Assembly (NCBI RefSeq): GCF_028728205.1
Contig: NZ_JAQYUU010000009.1
Span: forward strand, 1-64,000
Length of the DNA stretch: 64,000 bases
DNA from: Clostridium sp. 'White wine YQ'
GTDB lineage: Bacteria; Bacillota; Clostridia; Clostridiales; Clostridiaceae
Direction of reading: 5' to 3'
The position numbers were made by a program, and so were the translations under genes. Below the pieces are notes generated by a model. The model had not been told where the DNA came from and did not search any database. It saw only the letters and a program-made list of their open reading frames with translations. Below, piece by piece: positions 62,003-64,000 of this stretch (position 1 is the stretch's first letter; each line of letters starts with the position of its first letter).

Positions 62003-62803
62003 ATGGTAATAGATGAGATTAAAAGGGCTATTAGTAGGAAAAGTTTTGTTTTTTTTATAATAGCGATGATTACAGTTAACCTGTATGGAATATATAGGAA
62101 CATACCTGAGATTATACCTTATTCAGTAGCTTCTTTGTCATTGCAAGAAGCCATTAATTATGGATATTTCAATGAGTTTACAATCTTTACACAAACAAGT
62201 TCTATATATATGAATTTCATTCCAATTGTATGCTCTTTTGTATTTGGAATTTCTTTTTTACAGGATAGAAAAAAGGGGTTTAATAAATTTATTAATGTAA
62301 GAATATCTAATAAAAGGTATTGCATAAGTAAGTTTTTGGCAGGTGGTATAGTTGGAGGATTAAGTGTAACGTTACCAAGCACAGTTCTATTTTACATTCT
62401 TAATGTCTTTATAGGAGGAAGTATTAAAGATACAACAACTGCAGTAGGCGGGATTTTTAACGATATATTGATGTCACAGCCATATATATATGTTTTGCTT
62501 TTTTTTGTAGTTGAATTTGTTATTGGGTTTACATATTCCACTATAGCACTGGCAGTTTCAACGATAGTAAATAATGAAATTATAGTTTTGTTAGCTCCCG
62601 GGATATTTTTCTATGTGACTAATTATGTAACAGAAACTTTAAGATTACCATTACAATTTAAAACAAAAGTAACTACAGATTTTGTTTTATTAGCAGGTGG
62701 TATAAATGGGTATCAATTAATCATGCAATTCATATTTATCACATTAATTTTTGGAATAGCATTTTTCTATTTTTCTAGGAAGGAATATATATATGAGAAC
62801 TGA
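62003..62803 (+). CDS. ABC-2-like membrane protein
   Basis: 266 residues with about six hydrophobic helices, starting VIDEIKRAISRKSFVFFIIAMI as many ABC-2 permease subunits do, and the motif FLQDRKKGFNKFINVRISNKRY after helix 2, typical of such permeases. I chose the ATG at 62003 after GAGGAGA; a TTG at 61985 lies before that site. It overlaps the next gene by 11 nt. No ATPase gene is seen before the window ends. Confidence 0.7.
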   Translation: MVIDEIKRAISRKSFVFFIIAMITVNLYGIYRNIPEIIPYSVASLSLQEAINYGYFNEFTIFTQTSSIYMNFIPIVCSFVFGISFLQDRKKGFNKFINVRISNKRYCISKFLAGGIVGGLSVTLPSTVLFYILNVFIGGSIKDTTTAVGGIFNDILMSQPYIYVLLFFVVEFVIGFTYSTIALAVSTIVNNEIIVLLAPGIFFYVTNYVTETLRLPLQFKTKVTTDFVLLAGGINGYQLIMQFIFITLIFGIAFFYFSRKEYIYEN

Positions 62804-63656
62804 TATAAGTATGGTTAGCTTAATAAAGTATAACTTGATGAAATGTTACAATAAGAACTTAGTTATGGGAAGTTTTATAATTACCCTAATTACCTGCAAA
62901 GTTTATATGAGTAAGGTTACTGAATATTACAATACAACTGGAAAGGAGGTAAATCAATGGGATTATTTCTTTAGAATATTTTCTAATCCATTTGTTTTAG
63001 TGTGGTTAATAATTCCGTTAATTTTCTTCATAACAGCTCCAATTTCTAACGTAAATAGTGAAAATAAATATATTTACATAAGAGCACTAAATAAATATAA
63101 AATTATAATTTCTAAGCAAATAGCAAATTTAGCAATTATATCAGGAAGTATAGTAATCATTAGTATCTTAATATTTTCTCTAGGTATTTATTACAGTAGG
63201 TTTGGACTTGGGTGGAGTAACGCAATATTAAATGAAAAAAATATTGAGGTTGCCAAAAAGTATTTGTTTTTCAATAATTTTATAGAATTTTATAAACCAA
63301 TAGAAGCAGCTATTTTATCAGTTTTAAAATTTATAGGGACAACTTATTTAATTGTATTGTTGAGGGACTTGATAATATATATTTTCAAAAATTATATACT
63401 TGCAATAATAATATGTTTTATTTACTTACTTATTAATTATAGAGATGTAACAACTCTTAGATATTTTTCAATAGGTGAATTAGGTACACTTTGGTGCCAT
63501 GAGTTTAATGGGAATAAACTTGTTGAAAACTCATTCCCCAATTCATACAAGCTGTCAACGGTTGCTTTTTCTAATGTATTATTGACAATAATGATTATTA
63601 TGTTATTTATAATAGCAATTGCTAGCTTTAGGAGGAGTGAAGTTGAAAACCTATAG
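62793..63656 (+). CDS. ABC-2-like membrane protein
   Basis: 287 residues with about six helices. ISMVSLIKYNLMKCYNKN opens as a cytoplasmic elbow helix, and an outer loop with YYSRFGLGWSNAILNE is followed by further helices. It overlaps both neighbours, so the three membrane proteins are translationally coupled and probably form one complex. Confidence 0.65.
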   Translation: MRTDISMVSLIKYNLMKCYNKNLVMGSFIITLITCKVYMSKVTEYYNTTGKEVNQWDYFFRIFSNPFVLVWLIIPLIFFITAPISNVNSENKYIYIRALNKYKIIISKQIANLAIISGSIVIISILIFSLGIYYSRFGLGWSNAILNEKNIEVAKKYLFFNNFIEFYKPIEAAILSVLKFIGTTYLIVLLRDLIIYIFKNYILAIIICFIYLLINYRDVTTLRYFSIGELGTLWCHEFNGNKLVENSFPNSYKLSTVAFSNVLLTIMIIMLFIIAIASFRRSEVENL

Positions 63657-64000
63657 AGTGTTTTTTCTTAATATAAAATATTTAAATAAGAAAATGATAG
63701 TGTATGAGTTGTTTATAGCAATATTATTTGGTTTATATGTGGTAAGTTATTTTCATAATAATTCAAAAGAAATCAGTGTTTGCTTTGGGGATGTCTTTTT
63801 ACTTCTATTTGGAGGTATTGAATATAAAAAAAATTCAATAATTAGTTATTCAACATGGCTTGGATTTATTATAATTTTATATTATCCAATTATAGCATTT
63901 ATATCAAAAGAGATTTCAGAAAAAAAGCTATTTGCCTTTTATAGAATTAAAAAATATAAGTACTGGTATTATTCAAATATAATGAATTCATTACTTAAGG
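63643..64000 (+). CDS. Membrane protein, third of the group (partial)
   Basis: An open frame of 119 codons running off the window. It starts at TTG 63643 (KTYRVFFLNIKYLNKKMIV), 6 nt after GGAGGAG and overlapping the previous gene by 14 nt; a GTG at 63637 in the same frame is too close to the site. Two hydrophobic helices are visible (about 18-35 and 82-100), with a short loop like those of the two preceding proteins. Confidence 0.65.
   Translation, partial: MKTYRVFFLNIKYLNKKMIVYELFIAILFGLYVVSYFHNNSKEISVCFGDVFLLLFGGIEYKKNSIISYSTWLGFIIILYYPIIAFISKEISEKKLFAFYRIKKYKYWYYSNIMNSLLK

Overview
The window is AT-rich, has strong GGAGG-type ribosome binding sites and compact operons, and its gene content (UPF0182, AddAB, clostridial-type Psd, DUF6465, DUF1667, DUF4003) points to a Clostridium sensu stricto chromosome. 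It starts at the 3' end of a 23S rRNA gene, followed by 5S rRNA, tRNA-Met and tRNA-Ala, and ends inside a membrane-protein gene.

Layout. 0.5-7 kb: HD-domain protein, NiaR-type repressor, UPF0182 membrane protein, a GlpA-like FAD enzyme with a shortened DUF1667 partner, and a CPBP protease. 7.0-8.2 kb: four tandem copies of a tRNA-Ser(UGA)/tRNA-Ser(GCU) unit, each with its own promoter and terminator. 8.3-13 kb: acetyltransferase, then the trehalose operon treB-treC-treR with operators in the promoter. 13-20.3 kb: addB-addA. 20.3-23.8 kb (minus strand): two CrcB/FluC fluoride channel subunits, a CCA-adding-type enzyme and an L,D-transpeptidase. 23.9-32.7 kb: two DUF1189 proteins, PepT, DUF6465, SbcD-SbcC, DegV. 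33-37.2 kb: soluble histidine kinase, tRNA-Arg(ACG), lipoproteins and small membrane proteins. 37.2-38.5 kb: a candidate small RNA, a yybP-ykoY manganese riboswitch with an overlapping terminator, a second promoter and leader, and the TMEM165/GDT1-type Mn exporter they control. 38.6-43.8 kb: a two-component system and a three-gene ABC-2 exporter.

43.8-51.0 kb is a foreign island of about 7.1 kb. It carries a three-gene module resembling the gamma-mobile-trio (GmtY and GmtZ tyrosine-recombinase-like proteins, and GmtX) plus an AbiH-type anti-phage gene. Its ends are imperfect inverted repeats, and it lies exactly between the two arms of a perfect 15-bp stem of an intrinsic terminator, so it appears to have inserted into the terminator loop. 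AbiH is bracketed by two folded sites that resemble integron attC sites. Directly beyond the island is an orphan Card1/DUF1887 CARF-nuclease, normally a type III CRISPR effector, with no CRISPR locus in view.

52.2-64 kb: phosphatidylserine decarboxylase; a TetR regulator that shares a palindromic operator with a 969-residue YhgE/Pip protein; DUF4003 and DUF2207 proteins; pyridoxamine kinase; tRNA-Arg(CCU) preceded by a three-tier inverted repeat; and an unrecognised secreted protein followed by three membrane proteins of ABC-2 permease type, the last cut by the window edge.

All functions are assigned by reading motifs and recalled family resemblance; no database search was run.
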